A stretch of 35,652 bases of DNA from Granulicella sp. (GCA_025357875.1 JANYLK010000057.1:1-35652), one strand, 5' to 3'; shown: positions 14,677-23,134, numbered from the stretch's first letter. Made by a program: numbers and translations. Notes: generated by a model not told the origin, from the letters alone.

Positions 14677-16824
14677 TCACAACGCTGTTGCTTCGGAGGA
14701 GGAGGATGCGTGCATCTCGCATTGGACGTAGGGTCCGGCGTTTGGAGAAACATTCGCTGGGGGTTGATGGTGTGGAGTGGTGATCAGGTCGTCGGTGAAG
14801 ACCTGGAAGCATCCACGGCCGCTGGCTTTTGCGCGATACATGGCGGCGTCGACACGCTTGAGCAGGGCCTCGGCATCGACAGACTCGCCGGAGATTGTGC
14901 AAACGCCGACGCTGGCAGAGACGGCGAGTTCTAGTTTTCCAATCCGCACCGGGCAAGACAGCGCGGATACGACCTTTGCGGCGACCAGTTCTGCCTGGCC
15001 TGGTTTGACGAGATCGTTGAGCAGCACGATGAACTCATCGCCACCCATGCGGGCGATGCTGTCGGTCTTTCGGATTATGGTGGAGAGGCGTTCTGCGGTG
15101 GTTCGCAGGACCTGATCGCCACTAGCGTGGCCGAAGGCGTCGTTAATATGCTTGAAGTTGTCGAGGTCGAGCATGAGGAGCGCGACGCCTTTTTTAAAGC
15201 GGCGCGAACGTTCCAGTGCGGTCTGCAGGTGGTCGTGCAGAAGCGCGCGGGTGGGAAGGCCTGTAAGGGTGTCGTGGAGGGCCATGTGGCGGTAGAGTTC
15301 ACGGCTTTCGCGGAGTGCGCGGGTTTTCTGGTCGACTCGGCGTCTGAGCACCAATACCCACACGGCGACGGCAAGGGTTATCAGCAGGATGAATGGGAGT
15401 ACAAGACGCAGGCGGGCCCCGGTCCACCAGGGTGGAGATAGAAGGATGACCACGTCCTGGGGAGAGCGCAGCAGGATCCAGAAGCGTAAGGCCTGCGGTC
15501 CACCGTAACTGAGCAGGGTTCCCGAGGAATCGAATTGCACCGAGCAGATTCCGGTGATGTTGAGCGTGCTTCCGATGCGGATTGCGGAGAGGTAGGAATT
15601 GGTTAGGGCCTTGGGAAGGATCGCGCGGAAGACGGATTTTCCTGATTCCAGAACGAGGGTTGTATCGTGTGCTTCAAGGTCGCGTCCGATCAGACGCGCT
15701 TCGATGGTGACGGGTTCGGAGTCGTGGTCGCCCTTGAGCGCTTCATCCGAAGTGATGACGGGGATGGCGATAGGGTGAGTGTTTGGCGAGGCGTTGAAGA
15801 CGGCGTTTTCCAGCGAGGGCCGGAATCCAGCGAGGGTAGTAAATCCCGCGAGATCCACGGAGGAGCCGACAGCAAGTGGGGTGGACTGGGACGACTGAGC
15901 ACACAGTCCCTGGGTGTCATCCTCGATGCATAGACTTCGCCCGGGCCAATGGAGGGTTACAGTCCCGGCGACATGGACACGGTGAGGCCAGGAAAGGGTG
16001 GGCTTAAACTGGGAAAGGCTATCCAGACTTTGGGTTGGCTGGGTAAAAATTCCCGCGCGACCGGGTTCAAGGATGGTCACAGTCTGAAGTCCGGGAAAGT
16101 AAAGACGGCTTGCGGTCATCTGCCGTTTGGAGTTGAACAGGGTACCCGCGTTGCCGCGAATTCGCACCGTTGCGTCGACGAGACGGTTGTAGTCGACTCC
16201 GGGCTGCTTCACGGTGGTAGCTCCAATGGTGCCGTCCGCCATGGCGACCTGGAGGGTTACGTGGGTGGCCGAGTCTCGGACGTCGCGTACCACGCCCTCA
16301 ATCTGGACCCATCGGCAGTCGTCGGTTCCTGTGAGGAGATGAGAGAGAGTGACTGTCGTTGCCCGGAGTGGGAGATGCGAAGGCGCGATGGCGCGGATCA
16401 GGGAGTTATCGATGACCGGGGCAAAGTCGCCGGGTGCGCTTATGCCAGAGACGTCGACGAGGGTGCCAGGCGCGGGAGGGCCTTTGGGCCATTCGGTGTT
16501 TGCTGGCACGATCGCATAGATGCCGCCGGTCTCATCCTGCAGGAACGCTCCGCCGCGCTTACCATCGATGGATGGGTTGAGGTACGTAACGACTGCGCGT
16601 AGATGTATGGGATAGCCGCGGCGCGCTTTTTCGGTAGAGAGATTGTGGGCTTCGCGCAGGGTGATGATGGTGCGCAGGGGCTTGGTGGCGCCCGGCTGCT
16701 GGATGGTCTGCGATGTCGAATCCGGATGAGCTGAGCTTTGCGCTAGAACGCTGCTTGCAACCAAAGCGAGGACAAAGGAAACAGGGATACAACATCGCCA
16801 CGAAATGTAGGAGCAGTGCGGCAC
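14677..16824 (-). CDS. Membrane diguanylate cyclase with large periplasmic sensor region
   Basis: 715 residues from a GTG start. Signal-like N-terminus (residues 1-28, CIPVSFVLALVASSVLA). Residues 50-460 are periplasmic and contain repeated beta-rich segments of OB-fold character (RRGYPIHLRAVVTYLNP, LVDVSGISAPGDFAPVIDNS, WVQIEGVVRDV, HVAGTVTLHWPGRSLCIED). A transmembrane helix spans about 473-493 (VLPFILLITLAVAVWVLVL). The GGDEF domain lies at about 515-680 with an intact active site (MGGDEF, GG at 594-595). The inhibitory site RKTD is at 585-588, five residues before GGDEF, as in product-inhibited cyclases. It makes c-di-GMP from GTP. No EAL domain is present. The periplasmic ligand is unknown. 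Confidence 0.93.
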   Translation of the reverse strand: MPHCSYISWRCCIPVSFVLALVASSVLAQSSAHPDSTSQTIQQPGATKPLRTIITLREAHNLSTEKARRGYPIHLRAVVTYLNPSIDGKRGGAFLQDETGGIYAIVPANTEWPKGPPAPGTLVDVSGISAPGDFAPVIDNSLIRAIAPSHLPLRATTVTLSHLLTGTDDCRWVQIEGVVRDVRDSATHVTLQVAMADGTIGATTVKQPGVDYNRLVDATVRIRGNAGTLFNSKRQMTASRLYFPGLQTVTILEPGRAGIFTQPTQSLDSLSQFKPTLSWPHRVHVAGTVTLHWPGRSLCIEDDTQGLCAQSSQSTPLAVGSSVDLAGFTTLAGFRPSLENAVFNASPNTHPIAIPVITSDEALKGDHDSEPVTIEARLIGRDLEAHDTTLVLESGKSVFRAILPKALTNSYLSAIRIGSTLNITGICSVQFDSSGTLLSYGGPQALRFWILLRSPQDVVILLSPPWWTGARLRLVLPFILLITLAVAVWVLVLRRRVDQKTRALRESRELYRHMALHDTLTGLPTRALLHDHLQTALERSRRFKKGVALLMLDLDNFKHINDAFGHASGDQVLRTTAERLSTIIRKTDSIARMGGDEFIVLLNDLVKPGQAELVAAKVVSALSCPVRIGKLELAVSASVGVCTISGESVDAEALLKRVDAAMYRAKASGRGCFQVFTDDLITTPHHQPPANVSPNAGPYVQCEMHASSSSEATAL

Positions 16825-17131
16825 TTACAAGATGATCGGCGCACAGGCGACGAATAGTTATCCCCCTTTAGTTGGATATTGAGGGTCGGGAAGCGGACAT
16901 AGGAAACGGTTGCATTAGCGCGATATTCCGTGAAAGTGCCGGTCGGGGTGAAGCACCCGATTTCTAATGGATGGAGTCCTATCAGGATGAGGGCAGGGTT
17001 GGTCCTTGCGGAGGATAACGGAAGGGTGTGGGGGTGTGGAGAACATTGGGTGGCTGTTGGGGTTGAAGATACGGGGAACGGCATCCTACGAGTTACGCTG
17101 GGCGAACGGATTTGGAGCGATTTGTGGCGCT
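16825..17131. other. Divergent intergenic region
   Basis: Separates the diguanylate cyclase (minus) from the LssY_C gene (plus), so it must hold both promoters. The frame of the plus gene is open back to 17006, but the protein start is better placed at 17132. No strong palindrome or terminator was seen. Confidence 0.45.
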
Positions 17132-18373
17132 ATGGTCTACATGATCAGATTTGCGAAGGATTGGCGGCGAGGCGTTCTTCTGGCGTCGGTGGCGGGGATG
17201 CTGGTATGCGTTCCCGGAATGCGGGCTCAGGAGGCGGCTAAGGATGTGGGCCGGGCGGCGGCCAACGCAGCGGCAGCCGCTGCGAGCAAAATCCTCGTGC
17301 CTCGGGTAGAGCCCATTCTAAGTATGCGACGGGCAGTGGGCGGGGTCGCGCCGGCTGCACACAAGAAGAGCTATGACTTCACCCTGAAGGATTCGCAATG
17401 GCTGGATACGGGGGTGTCACTGGCGGCTGGAGAGGTGCTGAAATTTGCGGCGGCCGGGGAGTTTTCGTTGGGCGATCTGCGGGCTGTGGGGCCTGACGGG
17501 GTCGAGCGGGGATTTAGAGATTTGCTGCGGAATTTTCCTCTCAACTCGGCGAAGACTGGAGAGTTGATTGGACGAGTGAGCGATATGGGCGCGTCCGTCC
17601 CGTTCGCGATCGGGGCGCAGAGTGACGTGACCATGCCGACCAGCGGGCGGCTGTTTCTTCGGATCAATGCTAGTGACGATCTTGCCGGGACGGGCGAGTT
17701 CAAGGTCAAGGTAAATTTCCCGGCGGCCGCCAAGGCGGTGCTTGGCGGACGCATTGCGACTGGCGTTGAGGTGAGTTCCCTGGTATCGCCGGAGACGTTT
17801 GAGGATATTCCAAGGCGGGTGTCGGACAAGGCAGGGCACCACGGCGACATGGTGAATTACGCGCTGATTGGGACCCAAACTCAGGTGGAGGCGGCGTTCA
17901 AAGCAGCGGGCTGGGTGGTGGTGGACAAGTCAGTTGAAGACGCTGTGCTGCATGGGTTGCTGGCAACATTGAGTCACGAGGCGTACACCGAGATGCCGAT
18001 GAGTACTTTGTACCTTTTCGGTCGACCGCAGGATTTGTCGTTTGCCCGGGGTGACCCATTGAAGGTGGCGATGGAGCGGCATCATCTGCGGGTGTGGAAG
18101 ACGGACCGGATGGTGGGAGGAGCACCGTTGTGGGTAGGGTCGGCGACCCACGATGTGGGGTTTGAGACGGACCAGAGGAACGGCGATGTGACGCATAAGA
18201 TCGACCCGAAGGTGGACGGGGAGCGGGATTATCTGCTGCAGAGTTTCGACGCGGCAGGGATGTTTTCGAGTGCGGCTTATGTGACTCCGGAGGGCCCGCT
18301 GAGGGAGGCGCAGACGGCTACGGGGGGAAGTTTCTCGTCGGATGGGCGGATTCTTGTGATGGCATTGAAGTAG
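17132..18373 (+). CDS. Exported protein with LssY C-terminal domain
   Basis: 413 residues from ATG 17132 (a second ATG lies at 17141). This start gives a signal peptide, RRGVLLASVAGMLVCVPGMRA|Q. An Ala-rich linker follows, then a beta domain (about 85-215) resembling a PA-IL/galactose-binding-like fold: WLDTGVSLAAGEVLKFAAAG, GELIGRVSDMGASVPFAIGA, SGRLFLRINASDDLAGTGEF. The last 150 residues match LssY_C: GDMVNYALIGTQTQVEAAFK, AAGWVVVDKSVEDAVL, PMSTLYLFGRPQDLSFARGD, HHLRVWKTDR and LWVGSATHDVGF. The function of LssY_C is not known; LssY itself was named in Legionella type I secretion. Its location is probably periplasmic. Confidence 0.85.
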   Translation: MVYMIRFAKDWRRGVLLASVAGMLVCVPGMRAQEAAKDVGRAAANAAAAAASKILVPRVEPILSMRRAVGGVAPAAHKKSYDFTLKDSQWLDTGVSLAAGEVLKFAAAGEFSLGDLRAVGPDGVERGFRDLLRNFPLNSAKTGELIGRVSDMGASVPFAIGAQSDVTMPTSGRLFLRINASDDLAGTGEFKVKVNFPAAAKAVLGGRIATGVEVSSLVSPETFEDIPRRVSDKAGHHGDMVNYALIGTQTQVEAAFKAAGWVVVDKSVEDAVLHGLLATLSHEAYTEMPMSTLYLFGRPQDLSFARGDPLKVAMERHHLRVWKTDRMVGGAPLWVGSATHDVGFETDQRNGDVTHKIDPKVDGERDYLLQSFDAAGMFSSAAYVTPEGPLREAQTATGGSFSSDGRILVMALK

Positions 18374-18483
18374 GCGGGATAGGGGCTTGCGGAGGAAGGC
18401 GGTCGAGCGTGGCTCGATACCTCCCTGCCCGGCGATGAGACTGCCGGTCGAGGATGGGACCCCCGGTTTTGTGGCATTCGACA

Positions 18484-18540
18484 AAGCAGATTCCTACGGA
18501 ATGACAGACAAAAAACCCTACGGACTGACAGAGAAGAAAT
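18484..18540. repeat. Family A repeat, duplicated unit
   Basis: AAGCAGATTCCTACGGAATG is followed by ACAGACAAAA, and then a second unit, CCCTACGGACTGACAGAGAA. It lies between the convergent ends of the LssY_C and fucosidase genes and could serve as a bidirectional end structure. Confidence 0.68.
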
Positions 18541-18542
18541 GG

Positions 18543-20147
18543 CTAGGCGAGGCCTAGTCCCTGGGAGCCTTCTATGCGGAGGGTGTACGGCATGTTGGGC
18601 GACGGCGGGGTTGCGGGTAGGGTGACGACGAGGGCTTCGGCGGTTTGCTTGAAGGTTACGGAGGCAGGTGTTGGGCCGAGCAGGGTTACGCGCTCAACTT
18701 TGGCGCAGGTGGTGGAGAGGGACTTGATGGTGGCGGATGCGGTGGCTGGGTAGCGGTAGCCGAAGGCGTAGAGGTTGCCGATGGCGGTGGTGAAGCGGAA
18801 GCTGGCTTCGGTGATGGGGATTCGGGGGGCGGCGCCGTCGCGGATGGCTGTGGTCTGGTCGGCGGTGGAGCCTCCCTTCCAGTCGGGTGGGACTTCGGAG
18901 GGCGTGCCGGGGCCTTCGCCGGGGATGCGCCAGGCGCGGGAGTCGTAGATGCCTTCGCCATTCGATTTCAGCCATTCACCGATGGCGAGCAGGACTTTTT
19001 GCTGGATGTTGGGAATGCTGCCGTCGCCCATGGGAGAGACGTTGAGCATGAGATTGCCGCCGGTGCTGGCGTGCTCGATGAGTTCGGTGATGACGCTGGA
19101 GGCGGGGCGGATGGACATCTGGCGAGGCGATTCGGTGTAACCCCAGGTGCTGCCGATGGCGTCGTCGGACTGCCAGGGGTAGGGGTAGATCCATTTGGGT
19201 GCGCGCTGCTGCTTTTCGAAGTCCTGCACGGAGCCGGCGAGGTAGGCCCAGTCCTTGGTGCCGAAGGTGACTTCCTTATTCCACTTCGCCGCGCTGTTGA
19301 AGTAGTATGTGGCGGCGCGAAGCTTGATGGGGTCGTAGGTGCGCGGGTTGACTCCGTTGTCGAAGTAGATGAGCTGCGGCTGGTACTTGTCGATGAGTTC
19401 CTGTACGCGGGCCAGCCAATCCTCCTGGAAAACCTGTGAGGCGCCGCCGTCGTTCATCTCGCCGGGGATGGGAGGGCCGTAGAAGCCAGCGTATTTCGGA
19501 TCGAACTGATCGTTGGGGACGCCGGGGGAGGGGTAGGCGAAGGTGTGGTGCTCCATGCGGTGGGTGGAGAGACCGAAGATGAGGCCCTGCTTCTTGACTG
19601 CGGCGGCTAGTTCGCCGGTGAGGTCGCGTTTGGGCCCCATCTTTCCGGCGCACCAGGGGGTGATGTCGGAGTTCCACATGGCGAAGCCGTCGTGATGCTC
19701 GGCTACGGGGACTACGTATTTTGCACCGGCATCTTTAAAAAGTTGGGCCCACGCGGTGGGATCGTATTTGGGGACGGTGAAGAGGGGGATGAAGTCCTTG
19801 TAGCCGAACTTGTCAGGGGAGCCGTAGTGCTCGGTGTGCCAGGCTACGTCGGAGGTGTACATGTGTTTGATGTACCACTCGTTAATGCGGGCGGGGATGG
19901 AGTAGAGGCCCCAATGGATGAAGATGCCGAACTTGGCGGGGTTAAACCACGCGGGCGTCCGGTGCTGGTCGCGGATAGAGGCCCAGGTGGGTTTGAATGG
20001 GCCGTCGAGATCGGGCCTGGGTTTGGCGTAGGCGTCGGGGGAACCGGCTGGGGCGCCGAGCTGGGCGTGGAGCGCGCGGGGGAGGATGGTCGAGGCGGCG
20101 GTGAGGAGCGAGCTTTGGGCGAGGAAGCGGCGACGGGATAACGGCAT
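18543..20147 (-). CDS. Tat-exported alpha-L-fucosidase (GH29)
   Basis: 534 residues from ATG 20147, chosen because it directly precedes a Tat signal, PLSRRRFLAQSSLLTAAST, with cleavage after about ALHA (28). GH29 motifs: WFNPAKFGIFIHWGLYSIPA (67-86), NEWYIKHMY, AKYVVPVAEHHDGFAMWNSD (142-161), RDLTGELAAAVKKQGLIFGL (174-193) and QLIYFDNG (258-265), where Asp263 is the probable nucleophile. The catalytic strand reads YFDNG rather than the more common WFDGG. The second half contains EHASTGGNLMLNVSPMGDGS, also typical. It removes alpha-L-fucose from glycans in the periplasm or outside the cell. No sugar transporter or TonB receptor gene is adjacent. Confidence 0.95.
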   Translation of the reverse strand: MPLSRRRFLAQSSLLTAASTILPRALHAQLGAPAGSPDAYAKPRPDLDGPFKPTWASIRDQHRTPAWFNPAKFGIFIHWGLYSIPARINEWYIKHMYTSDVAWHTEHYGSPDKFGYKDFIPLFTVPKYDPTAWAQLFKDAGAKYVVPVAEHHDGFAMWNSDITPWCAGKMGPKRDLTGELAAAVKKQGLIFGLSTHRMEHHTFAYPSPGVPNDQFDPKYAGFYGPPIPGEMNDGGASQVFQEDWLARVQELIDKYQPQLIYFDNGVNPRTYDPIKLRAATYYFNSAAKWNKEVTFGTKDWAYLAGSVQDFEKQQRAPKWIYPYPWQSDDAIGSTWGYTESPRQMSIRPASSVITELIEHASTGGNLMLNVSPMGDGSIPNIQQKVLLAIGEWLKSNGEGIYDSRAWRIPGEGPGTPSEVPPDWKGGSTADQTTAIRDGAAPRIPITEASFRFTTAIGNLYAFGYRYPATASATIKSLSTTCAKVERVTLLGPTPASVTFKQTAEALVVTLPATPPSPNMPYTLRIEGSQGLGLA

Positions 20148-20254
20148 GCGGGGAAGCATATCCCGCCAAGGAAATACTTTCAAATGGGAAAGCTTCGGGA
20201 TAGGCTGGTAGCGCTTTCTGTTTGCACCGCAGAGAAACTTTCAGGAGATGTGGG

Positions 20255-20593
20255 ATGAGTGGAATGTGTGGAGTGCGCGGCAGGCTGTTAGCCTGTGCGC
20301 TGTTTGCATTCATTTTAGTGGTTGGGTTGTGCGACGAGTCAGCGGCGGGACAGGCTGCGATGGCTGACAGCATTGCGGAGAACATTGCTGCGTCGAAGGA
20401 CTTGCTGGATATCAATATGGCCACAGCGGCACAGTTGAAGGCGCTGCCGGGGATGGGCGATGCGTATGTGCAGCGGGTGATCGCGGGACGGCCGTACACG
20501 GCGAAGAACCAGCTGACCATGCGGGGGATTCTCCCGGCGGAGGCATACGACAAGATCAAGGTACTGATCGTCGCCCACCGGCCGAAGCCGTAG
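20255..20593 (+). CDS. Small exported helix-hairpin-helix protein (ComEA-like), copy 1
   Basis: 112 residues, with AGGAG about seven bases before ATG 20255. Signal or membrane segment RLLACALFAFILVVGLC (about 10-27). A single ComEA-like HhH unit covers about 50-108: LLDINMATAAQLKALPGMGD, AYVQRVIAGRPYTAKNQLTM, ILPAEAYDKIKVLIVAH. HhH motifs bind DNA non-specifically; ComEA uses them to capture DNA in the periplasm. This protein is only the DNA-binding part with an export signal. A paralogue follows 100 bases downstream. Whether it serves transformation or another role is not known. Confidence 0.88.
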   Translation: MSGMCGVRGRLLACALFAFILVVGLCDESAAGQAAMADSIAENIAASKDLLDINMATAAQLKALPGMGDAYVQRVIAGRPYTAKNQLTMRGILPAEAYDKIKVLIVAHRPKP

Positions 20594-20693
20594 ACAAAGC
20601 AGGCCGGAAACGCACAGAGTATGCGAAATGAGATATTCTTCACGGGCTCTCGTCGCGCACCTTTTTTGAGCAATTCCGAGGAGGATTTCGAAC

Positions 20694-21053
20694 ATGCTGC
20701 TTCGTAGAAAGTTTCTTGCTCCCGTATTGTCGGTCGCGCTGGGAATGATGGCGTGGTCAAGTGGTTTACACGCGCAGCCGCCTACCAAGCCGAAAGCTAA
20801 GGCCGCACCGGCGGCTAGCACGGCGGCCAAGCCGGTGGCAAAGCCCGCAGCGTCGACGGCGTTGCTGGACATCAACACAGCTACTGCGGATCAGTTGAAG
20901 GCGTTGCCCGGGGTCGGGGACGCGTATTCTGCAAAGATCATCGCCGGACGGCCCTACACGATGAAGACCCAGTTGACGACGAAGAAGATCGTTCCGCAGG
21001 CTACGTACGACAAGATCAAGGATATGATCATCGCGAACAAGCCGGCGAAGTAG
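20694..21053 (+). CDS. Small exported helix-hairpin-helix protein (ComEA-like), copy 2
   Basis: 119 residues with a strong GAGGAGG before ATG 20694. Signal peptide [20 protein letters not shown] ending HAQ (about 28), then a Lys/Ala/Pro linker (about 30-55), then an HhH unit very similar to copy 1: [57 protein letters not shown]. The shared IAGRPYT.K.QLT and YDKIK segments show that the pair arose by duplication. The basic linker would favour DNA or envelope binding. Each gene has its own ribosome-binding site. Confidence 0.9.
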   Translation: MLLRRKFLAPVLSVALGMMAWSSGLHAQPPTKPKAKAAPAASTAAKPVAKPAASTALLDINTATADQLKALPGVGDAYSAKIIAGRPYTMKTQLTTKKIVPQATYDKIKDMIIANKPAK

Positions 21054-21592
21054 CGAACGGTAAGGCAGGATTGACCGGTGGTCGAAGTCCTTTGCGGCCC
21101 AACGGCGGCGGAGATTCGGTGCCGCCCGGTCCTGCGGCCAGAAGACAGAATGGCTATTGGCGGTCCCATTGCCAGTTGCTGAAGTTCTGACGGAGTTTGC
21201 TTTTAAGCAACAAATCATGAGAGGACACGACATCATTGTGCGTTTCGGGCTCAGCAGTCTGCCAGTCCGCCACAAACAGCGCCTCGGCATTGGGATGATG
21301 CGGGATGGATCCGAAGATCATTGCTTATCCATCGCAGTCGAGGCTTGGGATGCAGATGCCCGGAACTCAGGTTGCGCGTAACGAATATCCAAACCTCCTG
21401 TTACTCCGCATTGATTTGACGAGCGTCAAACTGCAAGCTGCACCGAGCCAGTGGCCTAGCTTCGGCCTGAATGCTATTTCCACTCACTGGCCCAAGTTTG
21501 AGCTACTACCCGTCCAAGAGCGGTGTGCAGGTAATACCGCCCTATGCCGCGAAGTAAGTTCATTTTGACCAATGGGCGCGGCTGAACCTGCG
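21054..21592. other. Gene-free stretch upstream of the his leader
   Basis: Several short frames are open on both strands (for example 21305-21568 plus), but none has a ribosome-binding site or a family I recognise. It probably holds decayed sequence and the distal his promoter region. Confidence 0.45.
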
Positions 21593-21622
21593 TTGACAAA
21601 GGGATTAGGCGAGGGGTAACCT
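21593..21622 (+). promoter_or_regulatory. Possible his operon promoter
   Basis: TTGACA at 21593-21598 is a perfect -35. The best -10 is weak (TAACCT at 21617-21622, 18-base spacing). If used, transcription would start about 21628-21630, right at the leader ATG, so the leader peptide might be translated from a nearly leaderless mRNA. Confidence 0.35.
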
Positions 21623-21630
21623 TGGTCAAG

Positions 21631-21714
21631 ATGAACTTTTCGATGCAGCATCACGGACACCACCATCATCATGCGCATAGCGTGTTGGCGGCTGTGTCCG
21701 GTGCGGCGAGATAG
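21631..21714 (+). CDS. hisL: Histidine operon leader peptide
   Basis: 27 codons, ATG 21631 to TAG 21712-21714, reading MNFSMQHHGHHHHHAHSV and then LAAVSGAAR. Eight of the 27 residues are His (positions 7, 8, 10-14, 16). It precedes a GC-rich terminator-like hairpin and the first his gene, hisI. In enterobacterial his operons, a His-rich leader peptide senses charged tRNA-His: ribosome stalling at the His codons prevents terminator formation. The placement and composition here fit that role. The Shine-Dalgarno is poor (GAGGGG 14 bases upstream), so translation may be leaderless or start at the second ATG (21643), which keeps all His codons. Confidence 0.85.
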   Translation: MNFSMQHHGHHHHHAHSVLAAVSGAAR

Positions 21715-21773
21715 CAAAAGCACACCAGGATTTCACAAGGCCCGCTGACGCGCATACCGCGAGCGGGCCTTTT
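21652..21773 (+). promoter_or_regulatory. His attenuator: mutually exclusive RNA pairings
   Basis: Segment 1 is CACGGACAC (21652-21660, inside the His codons). Segment 2 is GTGTCCGGTG (21694-21703); 1:2 pair over nine base pairs with one bulged G. Segment 2 also overlaps GCGGCTGTG (21688-21696), which can pair with segment 3, CACAAGGCCCGC (21734-21745), through GCGG/CCGC and TGTG/CACA with an internal bulge. Segment 3 contains the left arm of the terminator, so 2:3 pairing excludes termination. Ribosome stalling at His codons would cover segment 1 and favour 2:3. The pairings were worked out by hand, and the 2:3 helix is the weakest part. Confidence 0.65.
21737..21773 (+). terminator. Rho-independent terminator (attenuator 3:4 hairpin)
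   Basis: AAGGCCCGCT (21737-21746) pairs perfectly with AGCGGGCCTT (21762-21771) around a 15-base loop that can itself add CGC/GCG pairs. It is followed by a short U tract (TTTTCTCT). It lies 22 bases after the leader stop codon and about 115 bases before hisI. Confidence 0.78.
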
Positions 21774-21831
21774 CTCTGCGCGCAGGTAGATGCGGCCATC
21801 GAGCGAGAAAAAGGCGAACGACGGAGAATTT

Positions 21832-21853
21832 GATCCCTGCGGATCAGAATGAC
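21832..21853. repeat. Short family A-like repeat between attenuator and hisI
   Basis: GATCCCTGCGGATCAGAATG then AC: a small inverted repeat (GATCC...GGATC) with the family tail AGAATGAC. It lies in the hisI 5' untranslated region, about 37 bases before the start codon. Confidence 0.5.
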
Positions 21854-21889
21854 GAAATTGGTAGAGATCACTTGAAAGAGAGAGACACT

Positions 21890-22249
21890 ATGGAAGCAGT
21901 AAATGCACCAACAATTGACTTTGCAAAGATGGATGGGTTGGTACCCGGAATTGTGCAGGACGCAAAGACGGGCGAGATGCTGATGCTCGGTTTCCTCAAC
22001 GAGATCAGCTACCAGAAGACGCTGGAGTCGGGCTTTGTGACGTTCTGGAGCAGGACTCGATCGAAGCTTTGGATGAAGGGCGAGACCAGCGGTAACCGGT
22101 TGCGTGTAATCACGGCGGCTACCGATTGCGATAACGACACGCTGTTGTTCCGGGTTGAGGTCGAGGGCGATGGACTGGTTTGCCATGAGGGCACCGTGAG
22201 CTGCTTTACGAAACCAATTTCGGTTACAAATTCTGTGGGGACGAAATAA
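21890..22249 (+). CDS. hisI: Phosphoribosyl-AMP cyclohydrolase
   Basis: 119 residues from ATG 21890, preceded by AAAGAGAGAG. It catalyses the third step of histidine synthesis, opening the purine ring of phosphoribosyl-AMP. Family signatures: [40 protein letters not shown], and the metal-binding pattern with DCDNDTLL followed by CHEGTVSCF near the C-terminus. It is the stand-alone cyclohydrolase: no HisE (pyrophosphohydrolase) domain is fused, and no hisE gene is in the window. Its TAA overlaps the hisG ATG by one base, indicating coupling. It is the first structural gene after the attenuator. Confidence 0.95.
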   Translation: MEAVNAPTIDFAKMDGLVPGIVQDAKTGEMLMLGFLNEISYQKTLESGFVTFWSRTRSKLWMKGETSGNRLRVITAATDCDNDTLLFRVEVEGDGLVCHEGTVSCFTKPISVTNSVGTK

Positions 22250-23124
22250 TGACGACGAAACTGAAGCTTGGAATTCCGAAGGGTAGTTTGCAGGATGCGA
22301 CGATTGCGTTGTTCGAGCGCGCGGGCTGGCGGATTTCGGCAAGTGGACGCAGCTACTTCCCCGCGATCGACGATGATGAGATCGAGTGCATGCTGGTTCG
22401 CGCGCAGGAGATGGCTCGCTACGTGGAAAAAGGCGCGCTGGATGCGGGTTTGACCGGCAATGATTGGGTGCAGGAGAACCAGACAGATGTGGAGTATGTC
22501 ACCAGTCTCACGTATTCGAAGGTGAGCCGGCAAAAGGTTAAGTGGGTGCTTTGCGTGCCGGAGGATTCGCCGTTTCAGAAGCCGGAGGATCTTGCAGGTA
22601 AGGTGATTGCGACGGAGTTGGTGGAGTTTACGAAGCGCTATTTTGCTGCGAAGAATATCCCGGTTAAGGTTGAGTTTAGCTGGGGCGCAACTGAAGTGAA
22701 GCCGCCTACGCTGGCCGACGCGATTGTCGAGGTGACCGAGACGGGTTCAAGTCTGCGGGCGAATCGACTGCGGATTATCGAGACGCTGATGGAGTCGGAG
22801 ACGCAGTTGATTGCGAATAAGGCCGCATACAAGGACTTGTGGAAGCGGAACAAGATCGAGAATATTTCGCTGATGCTGAATGCGGCGATTGCGGCGCAGG
22901 GACGTGTCGGCCTGATGTTGAATGCGCCGAAGGACAAGCTGGATTCGATTGTTGCGGAGCTGCCGGCATTAAATTTCCCCACGATTTCGCATCTAAGCGA
23001 TCCGGCGTGGGTAGCGCTGAATACGATTCTGGATGAGGTTGTAGTGCGCGATGTGATTCCGAAACTGAAGGCTGCGGGCGCAACAGGAATCGTGGAGTAT
23101 CCGCTGAGCAAGGTTGTTTTGTAG
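22249..23124 (+). CDS. hisG: ATP phosphoribosyltransferase, long form
   Basis: 291 residues. The first committed step: condenses ATP with PRPP. The length and the C-terminal part ([20 protein letters not shown] to [15 protein letters not shown], about 210-291) indicate the long HisG_L form with its own regulatory domain, so no HisZ is needed and direct feedback inhibition by histidine is expected. Catalytic part: [20 protein letters not shown] near the start, [16 protein letters not shown] (about 62-77), and the PRPP loop [20 protein letters not shown] (about 156-175). It overlaps hisI by one base and is followed by hisD after ten bases. Confidence 0.96.
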   Translation: MTTKLKLGIPKGSLQDATIALFERAGWRISASGRSYFPAIDDDEIECMLVRAQEMARYVEKGALDAGLTGNDWVQENQTDVEYVTSLTYSKVSRQKVKWVLCVPEDSPFQKPEDLAGKVIATELVEFTKRYFAAKNIPVKVEFSWGATEVKPPTLADAIVEVTETGSSLRANRLRIIETLMESETQLIANKAAYKDLWKRNKIENISLMLNAAIAAQGRVGLMLNAPKDKLDSIVAELPALNFPTISHLSDPAWVALNTILDEVVVRDVIPKLKAAGATGIVEYPLSKVVL

Positions 23125-23134
23125 GGAGTAAGTC

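Noticed and set aside
18645-19439. 264-residue Gly-rich plus-strand ORF
   Set aside because: Antisense of the GH29 gene, whose motifs are intact.
21305-21568. 87-residue plus-strand ORF upstream of the his leader
   Set aside because: No ribosome-binding site, no family recognised and no sign of coupling; left as part of the gene-free stretch.
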